Shown here: positions 15,240-23,134 of the stretch, piece after piece | Position numbering within the stretch: position 1 is the first letter of the stretch | Layout of the letters: each line of letters opens with the position of its first letter | Origin: Bin87 sp964347975 | Lineage (GTDB): Bacteria; Chloroflexota; Dehalococcoidia; Lucifugimonadales; UBA3495 | DNA length: 64,000 bases | Direction: 5' to 3' | Assembly: GCA_964347975.1 (NCBI GenBank) | Contig: CAYGAY010000018.1 | Span: 4,992 to 68,991 of the forward strand | Notes under the pieces: generated by a model | What the model was told of the DNA's origin: nothing | What the model saw: only the letters and a program-made list of their open reading frames with translations | The model's database searches: none | Translations under genes and position numbers: made by a program

Positions 15240-16589
15240 ATGAAGATTGCACTGATCGCCATGAGCGGCGTACGCGCCTGCAACGAGGAACTGACGGCGT
15301 TGGGCATGACCATGCCCGGCTTCATGGAGCGCGGGGAGGTGATCGCCTCTCTGCCCAGCCTGTCCCTGCTCACCCTGGCGGGGATGACGCCGGAATGCGT
15401 CGAGGTCGAGTACCACCAGATACCGGACATCAGGAAGCTGGACCGGCTGCCGGACTGCGACCTGGCCGCCATCTCCACATTCACCGCCCAGGTCAAGGAC
15501 GCCTACGCGCTGGCCCGCCGGTACCGCGCAGCGGGCGTCAAGACGGTCATTGGCGGTCACCACGCCACCGCGCTGCCGGGAGAGGCGATCCGCCACTGCG
15601 ACGCAGTGGTGGTCGGAGAGGCCGAATTGACTTGGCCCAGGGCGCTGGAGGACTTTCGGAAAGGCTGCCTGGGCGGCATCTACCATGGCAGAGGACAGGA
15701 GTTTGACCTTGCCGACTCGCCGCTGCCCCGTTTTGACCTGCTGAATCCCCACGAATACAACCGGATCACGGTGCAGACCCAGCGCGGCTGCCCATGGCGG
15801 TGCAACTTCTGCGCCAGTTCCATCATGATGACCAGGCAGTACAAGTTGAAACCCGTAGCAAACGTGATCCGGGAGATCCGGGCGATCAAGGAAATCTGGC
15901 CGCGCCCCTTCATTGAGTTTGCCGACGACAACTCTTTCGTTAACCGTTCCCATTCGAAAAAACTGCTGCGGGCTCTGGCTGACGAAGGCGTCAAGTGGTT
16001 CACCGAGACCGACGTTGCCGTGGCCGACGATCCCGAAATCCTTGACCTGATGCGCGAATCGGGTTGCGCGGAAGTCCTGATCGGCTTCGAGAGCCCCACG
16101 GCGAGGAGCCTGGATGGCGTCGAGCTGAACAACAACTGGAAGCGGAAGCGCCTCGACGGCTACCGGGAGGCCATCCAGCGCATCCAGTCCCACGGCATCG
16201 CCGTAAACGGCTGCTTCGTGTTGGGTATGGACGGCGATACGGTGGACTGTTTTCCGGCAGTCCGGGACTTCGTCGAGGACACCGGACTGTGCGAGGTTCA
16301 GATTACTGTAATGACGCCCTTCCCTGGGACCCCGTTGTACGCGCGGCTCCTTGGAGAAGGCCGTTTGCTGGACGAAACCGCCTGGGAGAAATGCACGTTG
16401 TTCGACGTCAACTTCCAGCCCAGCCGGATGTCGGTTGAGGACCTGGAACACGGCCTCATCGAACTGGCGAGACAGCTGTACACCGCCGAGGCCAAAGCCG
16501 GTCGCCGAAACGCCTTTCGCGCTCACGTCCGCGCGGCTCGGCAGCCCCGGCGCGAGGAGAAGGCGACATGTATGGCAATAGCGGTCTGA
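15240..16589 (+). CDS. B12-binding-domain radical SAM protein
   Basis: The first 150 residues form a cobalamin-binding-like Rossmann domain (V-I-G-G-H-H-A-T-A-L-P and V-V-G-E-A-E), and the radical SAM core follows with the cluster motif C-P-W-R-C-N-F-C near residue 185. The later E-F-A-D-D-N-S-F and G-F-E-S-P strands are typical of the HpnJ/BchE-like class. Such enzymes do methylations, cyclisations or tailoring of lipids, tetrapyrroles or natural products; the substrate here is not evident. CCGGAGGAG lies 9 bases before ATG 15240. The 3' end overlaps the next gene by 22 bases, so the two are translationally coupled. The DXD-style D-x-H of some B12 sites is not obvious, so cobalamin binding is likely but not certain. 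Confidence 0.85.
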   Translation: MKIALIAMSGVRACNEELTALGMTMPGFMERGEVIASLPSLSLLTLAGMTPECVEVEYHQIPDIRKLDRLPDCDLAAISTFTAQVKDAYALARRYRAAGVKTVIGGHHATALPGEAIRHCDAVVVGEAELTWPRALEDFRKGCLGGIYHGRGQEFDLADSPLPRFDLLNPHEYNRITVQTQRGCPWRCNFCASSIMMTRQYKLKPVANVIREIRAIKEIWPRPFIEFADDNSFVNRSHSKKLLRALADEGVKWFTETDVAVADDPEILDLMRESGCAEVLIGFESPTARSLDGVELNNNWKRKRLDGYREAIQRIQSHGIAVNGCFVLGMDGDTVDCFPAVRDFVEDTGLCEVQITVMTPFPGTPLYARLLGEGRLLDETAWEKCTLFDVNFQPSRMSVEDLEHGLIELARQLYTAEAKAGRRNAFRAHVRAARQPRREEKATCMAIAV

Positions 16590-17134
16590 CTGGCGCCGGA
16601 ACCGGGATCATGGCGGGCACGATTGCTCTCTTATACGGGCAGACCTCGGTGGAGATGACGCGGGACTCCCGCTTCGGCGTCCGCGTCATCAGACTGGCGG
16701 CAACCAGCGTGGTTGCTCTGGGTCTGATCTGGGGTTTCCAGTTCGCAACCCTGCAAACCCCCGCATTCGTCGGCATCTGCCTGGCGGCGGGCTGGGCGTT
16801 GATGCCGGTTTTGCTGACCGCGAGTTTGCGCTGGCCGGTGGTCCGCTACGGTCTGGCCCTTCCCTCGACCCTGGTCGGCGTTGGCCTCATCGCCATTTGC
16901 CTCACGGCCCTGCCGCCGGACTGGGAAGCCGCCAGGGTCGGTTGGTTGATGACCACTGCGGGAGTGCTCATGGGCGGATTCCTGGGCCTCTGGTTCTGGT
17001 TCCGTTTAGCGCCGGCGCCGCGCTTCCTGGACGATCCTTTCAGTCCGGGTCGGTGGACCCTGGTTGCGGTGCATATAGTCCTGATCGTCGTGGGCCTGGC
17101 GCTGACCGGCTTCAGCCTGATGGCCCAGGCATAA
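16568..17134 (+). CDS. integral membrane protein of unknown function
   Basis: The 188-residue protein has five to six hydrophobic helices (first at about residues 12-25, last at 165-185) separated by short charged loops. Its start lies inside the end of the radical SAM gene (ATG 16568, with GGAGAAGG upstream), which argues for coupled expression. No family is recognised. The partner at 17207 is also a membrane protein, so the three genes probably form one operon for a membrane-linked product. Confidence 0.65.
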   Translation: MYGNSGLTGAGTGIMAGTIALLYGQTSVEMTRDSRFGVRVIRLAATSVVALGLIWGFQFATLQTPAFVGICLAAGWALMPVLLTASLRWPVVRYGLALPSTLVGVGLIAICLTALPPDWEAARVGWLMTTAGVLMGGFLGLWFWFRLAPAPRFLDDPFSPGRWTLVAVHIVLIVVGLALTGFSLMAQA

Positions 17135-17206
17135 CGACGCTGGGTTAATGGCGATGTGAAATCTGCGCCGCCCTCCGGAGCGTAATGCGAAGGAAGGAAG
17201 TGCATT

Positions 17207-17599
17207 ATGGGCAATAAACTCACCATCGGCCGGCACCTGCTCGCATCCGGCTTCGCTTTTGTGGCGCTCTGGGCCGGTCTGTCCATTGGCCTGCAATACA
17301 GCCCGCTGGTTGGCAACATCCTGTGGGCCGTCGCCGCCGCAATTTTTCTGGGCAATCTGGCGTGGATGGTCCGGTCGGTGATGCGGAGGCACAGCATCTC
17401 CATATTGCGCTGGCACTTGCTGGCGTTTGTCGCCGCGCTGGCCGCCTTTGTCATCGGCCAGGGGCTGATTTTTCTACCGGCGCCGGCATTCAGCGGGATT
17501 GGCTCCACCCTGCGGTTGGTGGGCGTGGCAGTGATTCTGGGTAATATGCTCTGGATGGGCTGGACGCTGCTGCGGGTACCAAAAGACGTTCCAGCATAG
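17207..17599 (+). CDS. small four-helix membrane protein of unknown function
   Basis: The 130-residue product has four hydrophobic segments (about 12-30, 35-57, 67-86 and 96-118). AAGGAAGG lies 9 bases before ATG 17207. It follows the 16568-17134 gene by 72 bases and ends 10 bases before the convergent oxidase gene. I do not recognise a family. Confidence 0.6.
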   Translation: MGNKLTIGRHLLASGFAFVALWAGLSIGLQYSPLVGNILWAVAAAIFLGNLAWMVRSVMRRHSISILRWHLLAFVAALAAFVIGQGLIFLPAPAFSGIGSTLRLVGVAVILGNMLWMGWTLLRVPKDVPA

Positions 17600-17609
17600 C
17601 CCACCAAGT

Positions 17610-18794
17610 TTACAGGAGCCGGTCCTTTAGCGACTCGAATTCCTCGCGGGTTATGTAGCCTTGGTTCAGCAAACGGGCCAGACGCTCCAGCTCGCCCACC
17701 ACGCCGCCGGCGCCGTCCGCACCCGGATCCTGGGCAACGGAACGATCTACCCGCTTCACGTCGGTCACGCCGCAGAGGCCCATGGCCACGCTGAGCTCGG
17801 CGCGCAGGATCTCCAGGCAGTGGCGGACGCCCGCTTCGCCGTTGACCGACAGCCCCCAGAAGATGGGCCGGCCCACGAAGACCGCCCGGGCGCCCAGGGC
17901 CAGCGCCTTCAGCACGTCGGCGCCCTTGCGGACGCCGCCGTCGAGATAGACCTCCAGCCGGTCGCCCACGGCGTCTGCGATCTTGGGCAGCATCTCGATG
18001 GTGCCTTCGGTACCCTGCAAGGCGTGGCCGCCGTGGTTCGAGACTACCAGGGCCTCGCAGCCGTACTTGGCGCAAAGGCGGGCGTCCTCGGCCGTTTGCA
18101 CGCCCTTGATGACCAGCGGCATCGAGGTGATGGAGCGCAGCCACTCCAGGTCGGACCAGTTGAGGCCCGACTCGAAGCTCTCGGCGAAGTTCTCCCGCGT
18201 GGGCAGGTTGGGCAGCTCGATTCCCTGGAAGTTCTTCAGGGTCCGTTCCTGATCCAGGATGTAGGCGTAACGGTACTCCCGCTCCCGGGAGTTGGCGCCC
18301 AGGTTGTCCACCGTGAGCATCATGGCCTTGTAGCCGGCCTGTTCCGCCCGATGCACCAGGATCTCGGTCAGTTCCCGGTTCTCGAAGAAGTAGAGCTGAA
18401 ACCAAAGGGAGTTGGTGGCAACCTCGGCAACCTCCTCAATGCTGTAGCTGGAGGCGGTGCTGAGGCCCAGGATGGTCCCCGCGCTGCCGGCGGCCCGGGT
18501 GGAAGCCAGCTCGCCCAGGGGGTGGGCGCGCTGGTGGGTGCCGGTGGGGGCCAGCATCACCGGCATACTTATCTCTTCGCCCAGGACCGTGGTGGTCAGG
18601 TCCCGTTCGGTAACGTCCACCAGGATCCGGGGACGCAGCTTGACTTCGCCCATGGCCTGGACGTTGGTGGTGTTGGTTATCCAGTCGGGCGCGCCCAGGT
18701 CGCCGAACAGCCGGTCGAACAGGGCTTGGGGCATGGTCTGCCTGGCCCGGGCTTCGTAGTCTCCAATGGTCAGCAGGGTCGGCTGGGTAGTCAT
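17610..18794 (-). CDS. FMN-dependent alpha-hydroxy-acid oxidase/dehydrogenase family protein with SHOCT-like tail
   Basis: A TIM-barrel flavoprotein of the glycolate/lactate oxidase and lactate dehydrogenase family, which oxidises 2-hydroxy acids. It shows M-L-A-P-T-G near residue 80, the flavin-binding Lys in L-V-I-K-G-V, the catalytic His in S-N-H-G-G, and Y-L-D-G-G-V-R-K-G plus G-A-R-A-V-F-V-G-R-P for FMN phosphate binding. The residue normally Arg after S-N-H-G-x, which holds the substrate carboxylate, is His here (S-N-H-G-G-H-A-L-Q), so the substrate may differ. The last 30 residues (E-L-E-R-L-A-R-L-L-N-Q-G-Y-I-T-R-E-E-F) look like a SHOCT oligomerisation tail. It is followed after a small repeat by a flavin monooxygenase gene on the same strand. 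Confidence 0.85.
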   Translation of the reverse strand: MTTQPTLLTIGDYEARARQTMPQALFDRLFGDLGAPDWITNTTNVQAMGEVKLRPRILVDVTERDLTTTVLGEEISMPVMLAPTGTHQRAHPLGELASTRAAGSAGTILGLSTASSYSIEEVAEVATNSLWFQLYFFENRELTEILVHRAEQAGYKAMMLTVDNLGANSREREYRYAYILDQERTLKNFQGIELPNLPTRENFAESFESGLNWSDLEWLRSITSMPLVIKGVQTAEDARLCAKYGCEALVVSNHGGHALQGTEGTIEMLPKIADAVGDRLEVYLDGGVRKGADVLKALALGARAVFVGRPIFWGLSVNGEAGVRHCLEILRAELSVAMGLCGVTDVKRVDRSVAQDPGADGAGGVVGELERLARLLNQGYITREEFESLKDRLL

Positions 18795-18826
18795 GCGTCC
18801 TCCGTAGTGGCGAGGGCCCGGATCTG

Positions 18827-18856
18827 GGTTCCCGCTTTCGCGGGAACGACGGGAAA
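18827..18856. repeat. dRS3-like palindrome (TTCCCGCTTTCGCGGGAA)
   Basis: The inverted repeat GTTCCCGCTTTCGCGGGAAC belongs to the dispersed TTCC(C/G)GC-TTTCGC-type family seen also at 30951, 56988, 58004 and 58740. A tandem duplication of about 16 bases (AACGTCAGCAGGGCCT) follows it. Confidence 0.6.
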
Positions 18857-18885
18857 CGTCAGCAGGGCCTAAACGTCAGCAGGGC

Positions 18886-19899
18886 CTACAGGGCGTGCAA
18901 CGCCGGTATGACCTCTCGGCCCACCAGGTCGATATGCTCCAGCACTTCGGCCTGGGACATCTCCGGGTAGAACAACCGCAGCGCCACGTCGGTGAACCCC
19001 ATTTCGTGGTAGGCGGCGATCTGCTCGACGCATTCCTCGGGGCTGCCCACCAGGAAGGTGTCGTCCATCAGCGTTTCCAGGTCGCCGGTCACCTTTCGGG
19101 TCAGCTCGTCATCGACGCCGTGGAGACCGTGATAGGCATAGACTTCGTACTTCCTGGCGAAGTTGGCCCTGGCCCGCTCCAGCGCCTCCTCGTGGGTCGG
19201 AGCGCAGAAGAACTCGCGCACGATAACCATGTCCTCGGGAACATGGTGGCCGTTTTCCTCCAGGGTCTGATGGTACAGCGATATCTGGCTCCGGATGGTG
19301 GCGTTGGACTGGGCGGGTCCGACGTAGAGGATGTCGCCGCCTCGACCGACCCGGCGCACCGCCGGATCGCTCATCGCCGCCTGCCAGATTTTCGGGTGCG
19401 GCTTCTGGTAGGGCCGGGCAGTGGGCCGCGCCCCGGTTACGTGGTAATAGCGGCCGTGGTGGGTCACCTCATCGTCGCTCCACAGCCGGCGCATCAGGCC
19501 GAGGGCTTCGGTACAGCGGGCGCCGCGCTGGGACATCTTCGTTCCGAAGGCTTCACACTCCTCCGGGCGGTAACCCAGCCCGATACCGAGGATGAAGCGC
19601 CCTTCCGCGATGTGGTCCAGGGTCGCCACCTGCTCGGCGACCTCCACCGGATTCAGCAACGGCAGCAACAGGACCGAGGTTGCGAGCTTCATGTTTCCCG
19701 GCTCGGCGGCCAGCCGCGCCAGTGCCGGCCAGGGCTGGAAGTGCTGGAAGGGGTCGATCAGGAAGTGGTGGGCCCAGCAATAGATGTCGAACCCGGCGTC
19801 GCGGGAAGCCCGGAACTGCTCCAGGTGGTTTTGCCACTGTTGCTGATGGTCGATGCTGTCCCGCTGCACCACCTGCCCGACCTGATAACCAACGCGCAT
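18886..19899 (-). CDS. LLM-class (luciferase-like) flavin- or F420-dependent oxidoreductase
   Basis: A 337-residue TIM-barrel protein of the bacterial luciferase-like superfamily. Diagnostic strands are A-T-S-V-L-L-L-P (residue about 75), E-Q-V-A-T-L-D-H-I-A-E-G-R-F-I-L-G-I-G-L-G-Y and P-x-P-K-I-W-Q-A, with a late F-L-V-G-S-P-E-E-C-V-E-Q-I. Members oxidise organic molecules with reduced FMN and oxygen, or use F420; which cofactor cannot be told from the sequence. Two other divergent members occur at 33175 and 40915. It lies 92 bases downstream (in the reverse direction) of the 2-hydroxy-acid oxidase start and may act in the same catabolic route. Confidence 0.88.
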   Translation of the reverse strand: MRVGYQVGQVVQRDSIDHQQQWQNHLEQFRASRDAGFDIYCWAHHFLIDPFQHFQPWPALARLAAEPGNMKLATSVLLLPLLNPVEVAEQVATLDHIAEGRFILGIGLGYRPEECEAFGTKMSQRGARCTEALGLMRRLWSDDEVTHHGRYYHVTGARPTARPYQKPHPKIWQAAMSDPAVRRVGRGGDILYVGPAQSNATIRSQISLYHQTLEENGHHVPEDMVIVREFFCAPTHEEALERARANFARKYEVYAYHGLHGVDDELTRKVTGDLETLMDDTFLVGSPEECVEQIAAYHEMGFTDVALRLFYPEMSQAEVLEHIDLVGREVIPALHAL

Positions 19900-19963
19900 A
19901 TTCTCATCCTGACCCGCCCCAGCGCGGGCGGCCTGTCCCTACGGAAAGGGGTCTTTTGAGTTG

Positions 19964-20082
19964 TCGCCTTTGCCATTGCGAGCGAAGCGTCGCAATCTCG
20001 TTGCCGTAACAGTGATGTTAGAAGCCGGCAGTTGAGACCCATCGAGATTGCCGCGTCGCTTTGCTCCTCGCAATGACAATCG
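19964..20082. repeat. dispersed palindromic repeat family A, copy 4
   Basis: GCCATTGCGAGCGAAGCGTC followed by GCAATCTCGTTGCCGTAAC on the left is answered by CGAGATTGCCGCGTCGC and CTCGCAATGACAA on the right, giving two nested pairs of inverted arms around a unique 40-base centre. It lacks the TACCCACTTTG leader of the other copies. Confidence 0.75.
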
Positions 20083-20089
20083 AAAAGTC

Positions 20090-20983
20090 CTATCCTCCGA
20101 CGTGGCGGTACTTGATCAGCCGCTCACCTTCGAGGTTCTGGTTCACGTAGATGTCGCCGTGGGAGTCGACCCAGACGGCGTGGGCGCCGCGTCCCCACCC
20201 GGCGTCCGAGGGGCTGCCCCAGCGGGCCAGCACGTTGCCCTCGATGTCCAGAATGGACATGAAACCGTCCAGTTCCGGCACGTACACCGCCAGGTCGTCG
20301 TCAATGTAAATGTCGCAGGGTCGCGCCAAGTCCGTCCACTGTTCCAGGAAATTACCCTCGGAGTCGAAGATCTGCATCCGGTTGTTTTCCCGGTCGGCGA
20401 CGAACACCCGCCCGTCCGTATGCACCCAGACCCCGTGGGGGACGTGGAATTCGCCGGGGGCGGTTTTCCCCGGCGCGCCCCAGGAGTCCACCAGTTCGCC
20501 GTCGGGAGTGAACCGGTGCACCCGGGCGTTGCCGTAGCCGTCGGAGATGTACAGTAGACCGTCCGGGGAAATGGCGACGTCGCTGGGGCTGTTGAACGGC
20601 CCAGCCGCCCTGACCACCGGATCACTGTAGTTCCCCGACCAGCCGGTGTCCGAGGGCTGGTTCCACTCGCCCATGATCATCAGCAGGTTGCCCCTGGGGT
20701 CGTACTTCAGGACCACGTGGCTGTTCTTGACCGGCAGGTAGAGGTTCTGGTTATCGTCGATGAACATGCCGTGGGCGTCGGTGAGCACGCCCTCACCCCA
20801 GGAGGCGAGATAGTTGCCGTCCCGGTCCAGAACGATCAGCGGATGTTCACCGCGGTTGAATAGATACACCCGGTCCTCGGAGTCGGTGACGATGGCCGTC
20901 TGTCCCAGCGCCCATCCCGCGGGCAGCTTTTCCCAATTTTCGACCCGCTCGTAGGTGTATTTGCCATTGCCGACGGTGGTCAT
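20090..20983 (-). CDS. NHL-repeat beta-propeller protein
   Basis: The 297-residue protein is built from about six NHL-like blades, each with a D-x-x-G-x-x-Y/F-V-x-D motif (for example P-D-G-L-L-Y-I-S-D, T-D-G-R-V-F-V-A-D and S-H-G-D-I-Y-V-N). It resembles peptidyl-alpha-hydroxyglycine alpha-amidating lyase propellers but lacks clear evidence for that activity. No signal peptide is visible. ATG 20983 is chosen because GGAGG lies 8 bases upstream; residues encoded upstream of it are not protein-like. A second NHL protein of the same style is at 48599-49603. Confidence 0.8.
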   Translation of the reverse strand: MTTVGNGKYTYERVENWEKLPAGWALGQTAIVTDSEDRVYLFNRGEHPLIVLDRDGNYLASWGEGVLTDAHGMFIDDNQNLYLPVKNSHVVLKYDPRGNLLMIMGEWNQPSDTGWSGNYSDPVVRAAGPFNSPSDVAISPDGLLYISDGYGNARVHRFTPDGELVDSWGAPGKTAPGEFHVPHGVWVHTDGRVFVADRENNRMQIFDSEGNFLEQWTDLARPCDIYIDDDLAVYVPELDGFMSILDIEGNVLARWGSPSDAGWGRGAHAVWVDSHGDIYVNQNLEGERLIKYRHVGG

Positions 20984-21331
20984 ATCGTCGCCTCCTTGCT
21001 CGCGCCCGGCGCCCCCGGGGAGTGGGTTGTTGGTTGCTTTAGGGCGGGTTGACAAATTCACAATATGCCACCACACAGGTGCGGCTATGAACCAAATGGT
21101 TAGGGTCGGCGCTGATGTACACCGACCGAATTTCATGCTTGAGCATATACGCTTCGTCCGGGCAGATCATATCGTCTTGGTTGTCGCCGTCGCATTCATG
21201 GCGCAAAACTTTTCTACGCTGACATGGGCATAATCCCTAACGTCATCGGTAGTCCCCCGGCCCCATCCCAAACGATTAGCGGGTACATTCGGTGTTACGT
21301 GTCTCCACCGCTCTGGGTAAGACGTCCCTGG
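20984..21331. other. spacer without a supported gene
   Basis: The 348 bases between the NHL gene start and the end of the next minus-strand gene include a less G+C-rich stretch (21040-21230) that could carry the promoter of the NHL gene. Open frames on both strands here have no protein-like pattern. Confidence 0.4.
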
Positions 21332-21979
21332 TCAGGCGGCCCGGGACGGTTGGAAGATAAAGCTGGGCAGGGGTTGTTGGCTGGTGGCACTTGCGGATTT
21401 GGCTATCTTGTAGATCCTGTAGATCACGGGCGAGAACGGTCTCGCAGGATCGCCTATTCGGTCCACGAGCGCGACTATGGCGAAGGCCACGATTATCAGT
21501 GCGGTGACCGTTGAAGTGCCCGCGACCAGGGCGATGAGTCCAGTGGAGTGAACAGTGTTGGTTATGGGCGGCAGGTCGGTGAACTGCGCTGTCCATTGGA
21601 AGGAATAAAGAGCGGCTCCCCAGATAGCGGCGGCGTACGAGAGGGCCAAGATTGCCGTTATTGCCATGATTCGGCTTCGGTGGAGTTGCGTTGCGGCGTC
21701 TGCTTTTTCCCAATCCAGATTGTGTTTCGTGAATACGGCATTGCGGTATGAACGCAAGCGGTGGGACGCGAAAAGGATGATGATATCGGTGCAGAAGCTG
21801 GTGGCGAAGGCGGTTATCACTATTGTGGCGGCGGCCATGGGCCAGTGTTCGCCGGGGTAACTGACGCTGGCTAAAAGAATACAGTTGAGGATGGTCGCGC
21901 TTACCGAAAGTTTTGCGGCCTGGACCCACCAGGGTTGAAGCAGGTGGGATTGTTCAGTTTTCACGGTCAGAGTTGTCAT
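21332..21979 (-). CDS. membrane protein of unknown function (four predicted helices)
   Basis: The 215-residue protein has hydrophobic segments at about residues 22-45, 48-70, 108-128 and 150-175, with a long charged loop (L-R-S-Y-R-N-A-V-F-T-K-H-N-L-D-W-E-K-A) between the second and third. Its start lies 26 bases inside the upstream gene (21954-22286), so the two are probably translated together. I do not recognise a family. A similar pair of overlapping small membrane proteins lies at 52674-53379, without obvious sequence identity. Confidence 0.6.
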   Translation of the reverse strand: MTTLTVKTEQSHLLQPWWVQAAKLSVSATILNCILLASVSYPGEHWPMAAATIVITAFATSFCTDIIILFASHRLRSYRNAVFTKHNLDWEKADAATQLHRSRIMAITAILALSYAAAIWGAALYSFQWTAQFTDLPPITNTVHSTGLIALVAGTSTVTALIIVAFAIVALVDRIGDPARPFSPVIYRIYKIAKSASATSQQPLPSFIFQPSRAA

Positions 21980-22286
21980 CGTCGGGCCTCCGGTTGGAAA
22001 AGGTCAGGAGTGCCAAACGGACGGGGTCCGTGGCGGCGAACAGCCAAGAGACTATCACTGTGACTACGTAAAGGACGGTCGATCCGTTTTTCACGAACTG
22101 TCTGACGGTGTCATTGGCGCCGCCGGCTTGGGCCCCCAGGTTGGCGACGTGTCCGATGCCGACGGCCAAGGCGCCCAGCACGACGATTGCAGCGGTGGTG
22201 AAAACGACGCGATAGACGAGGTTGAATACTCTTTGGCCGAACTCGATAGTCGCGGTGGTGGGTTTGAAAACGTCGAGGATGCGCAT
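21954..22286 (-). CDS. small membrane protein of unknown function (two predicted helices)
   Basis: A 110-residue protein with hydrophobic segments at about 28-50 and 70-92, a short charged N-terminus and an acidic tail (R-R-P-D-D-D-N-S-D-R-E-N). The start ATG at 22286 follows a spacer of about 230 bases. It overlaps the downstream membrane protein gene by 26 bases in a different frame. Confidence 0.55.
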   Translation of the reverse strand: MRILDVFKPTTATIEFGQRVFNLVYRVVFTTAAIVVLGALAVGIGHVANLGAQAGGANDTVRQFVKNGSTVLYVVTVIVSWLFAATDPVRLALLTFSNRRPDDDNSDREN

Positions 22287-22514
22287 TGAACCGGCGGGAT
22301 GATAGTCACGTGGTCGACGTTCGCTAGTGTAAGTTAGCGTAGGTTCCAGCGATCTGCAAGTGTAGAGCCTGGGGTATTCGACACGTAATCCAAGCGGGGG
22401 ACGCTTCTACGTTACTCAGCCCCTTATGGACGCCTGTACAACCGTCTCCTGTTGGTGTTCCCGTCGGCAGAGACTCCTTCTCCGCCAGCTGTCATCTCTG
22501 AATGTCAACACGCT

Positions 22515-23072
22515 TCAGTAGGATGTCAGCGTATCGATAACCGCCTGTTCCAACTCCCCGGCGCGGACCGAAACCTGGTCGGGGGTCAGACCGCCCAGGG
22601 GATGGGGAATGCCCAGCGGGTGGAAGTCGCGGCGGCCAAAAGTGCGGGCCTGGCGGAAGGCCGAGTCCAAGAACGGATTGGTGCACACCACCACCGTGGG
22701 GATGCCGAGGTTCTCCAGGGTCATTGCGTCGTGCACACTGCACGCGGTGCAGGAGCCTCAATCGGCAATCGCCGTGACCACGAAGTCGCACCGCTCGGAG
22801 AGCTCGCTTATGAGATCATCGGCGGCCGGCCGGGAATAGACGTACTTGTCCACGGCGACGATGTTGCCCAGTTCCAGGTCTCTGGCCAGCCGCTCGCCCA
22901 CGTTCCGCAGCAGGAGGTCGGCGTTGGCCTTGCGGTTGCCCAGCAAGCCGCCGACCTTGTCGTGCAACGTGTCCAGCCGGGGCGCGGCCCGCCAGCGGGA
23001 CGCCGCCTCCGGGTCGATGGGCAGCGCCAAACCCAGTTCACGCATCCGGTCTTGGTAGTTCGTGACAGTCAT
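22515..23072 (-). CDS. UGSC-family selenoprotein with an in-frame UGA read as selenocysteine
   Basis: Two adjacent same-frame segments are separated by a single TGA (22758-22760, codon 105). Reading it as selenocysteine gives V-T-A-I-A-D-U-G-S-C-T-A-C-S-V-H-D-A, the motif for which the UGSC-like domain family is named, and restores a 185-residue protein. The stretch after UGA continues smoothly (M-T-L-E-N-L-G-I-P-T-V-V-V), so this is not a random stop. ATG 23072 is preferred, with AGAGGGA upstream. A hairpin that fits the bacterial SECIS rule begins 12 bases after UGA. The U-G-S-C-x-x-C cluster suggests a redox or selenol chemistry, but the reaction is unknown to me. The partner gene 23135-24166 lies 62 bases upstream on the same strand. 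Any automatic annotation will split or truncate this gene. Confidence 0.85.
22727..22746 (-). promoter_or_regulatory. bacterial SECIS-like hairpin for the UGSC selenoprotein
   Basis: In the minus-strand transcript, CGUGCA pairs with UGCACG around a GUG loop located 20-22 bases after the UGA; two more pairs (G-C, C-G) extend the stem across a bulged A. Known bacterial SECIS elements need an apical loop with a G among its first two bases at about 16-37 bases from UGA, which this satisfies. Confidence 0.55.
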
Positions 23073-23134
23073 CGTTCCCTCTGCAATAACGTCACCCCGT
23101 ACTTGATACGGGGTCTGCAATCCCGGATCTTCTA

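Noticed and set aside
16846..18405. 519-codon minus-strand frame across the membrane and oxidase genes
   Set aside because: Runs antisense and out of frame through three better supported genes and is Arg/Pro/Gly rich.
6964..20082. CRISPR array
   Set aside because: The repeats are palindromic, over 100 bp, kilobases apart and without regular spacers; no cas gene is present.
22327..22350. CGCTA/TAGCG inverted repeat upstream of the small membrane gene
   Set aside because: Arms of only 5 bases are expected by chance.
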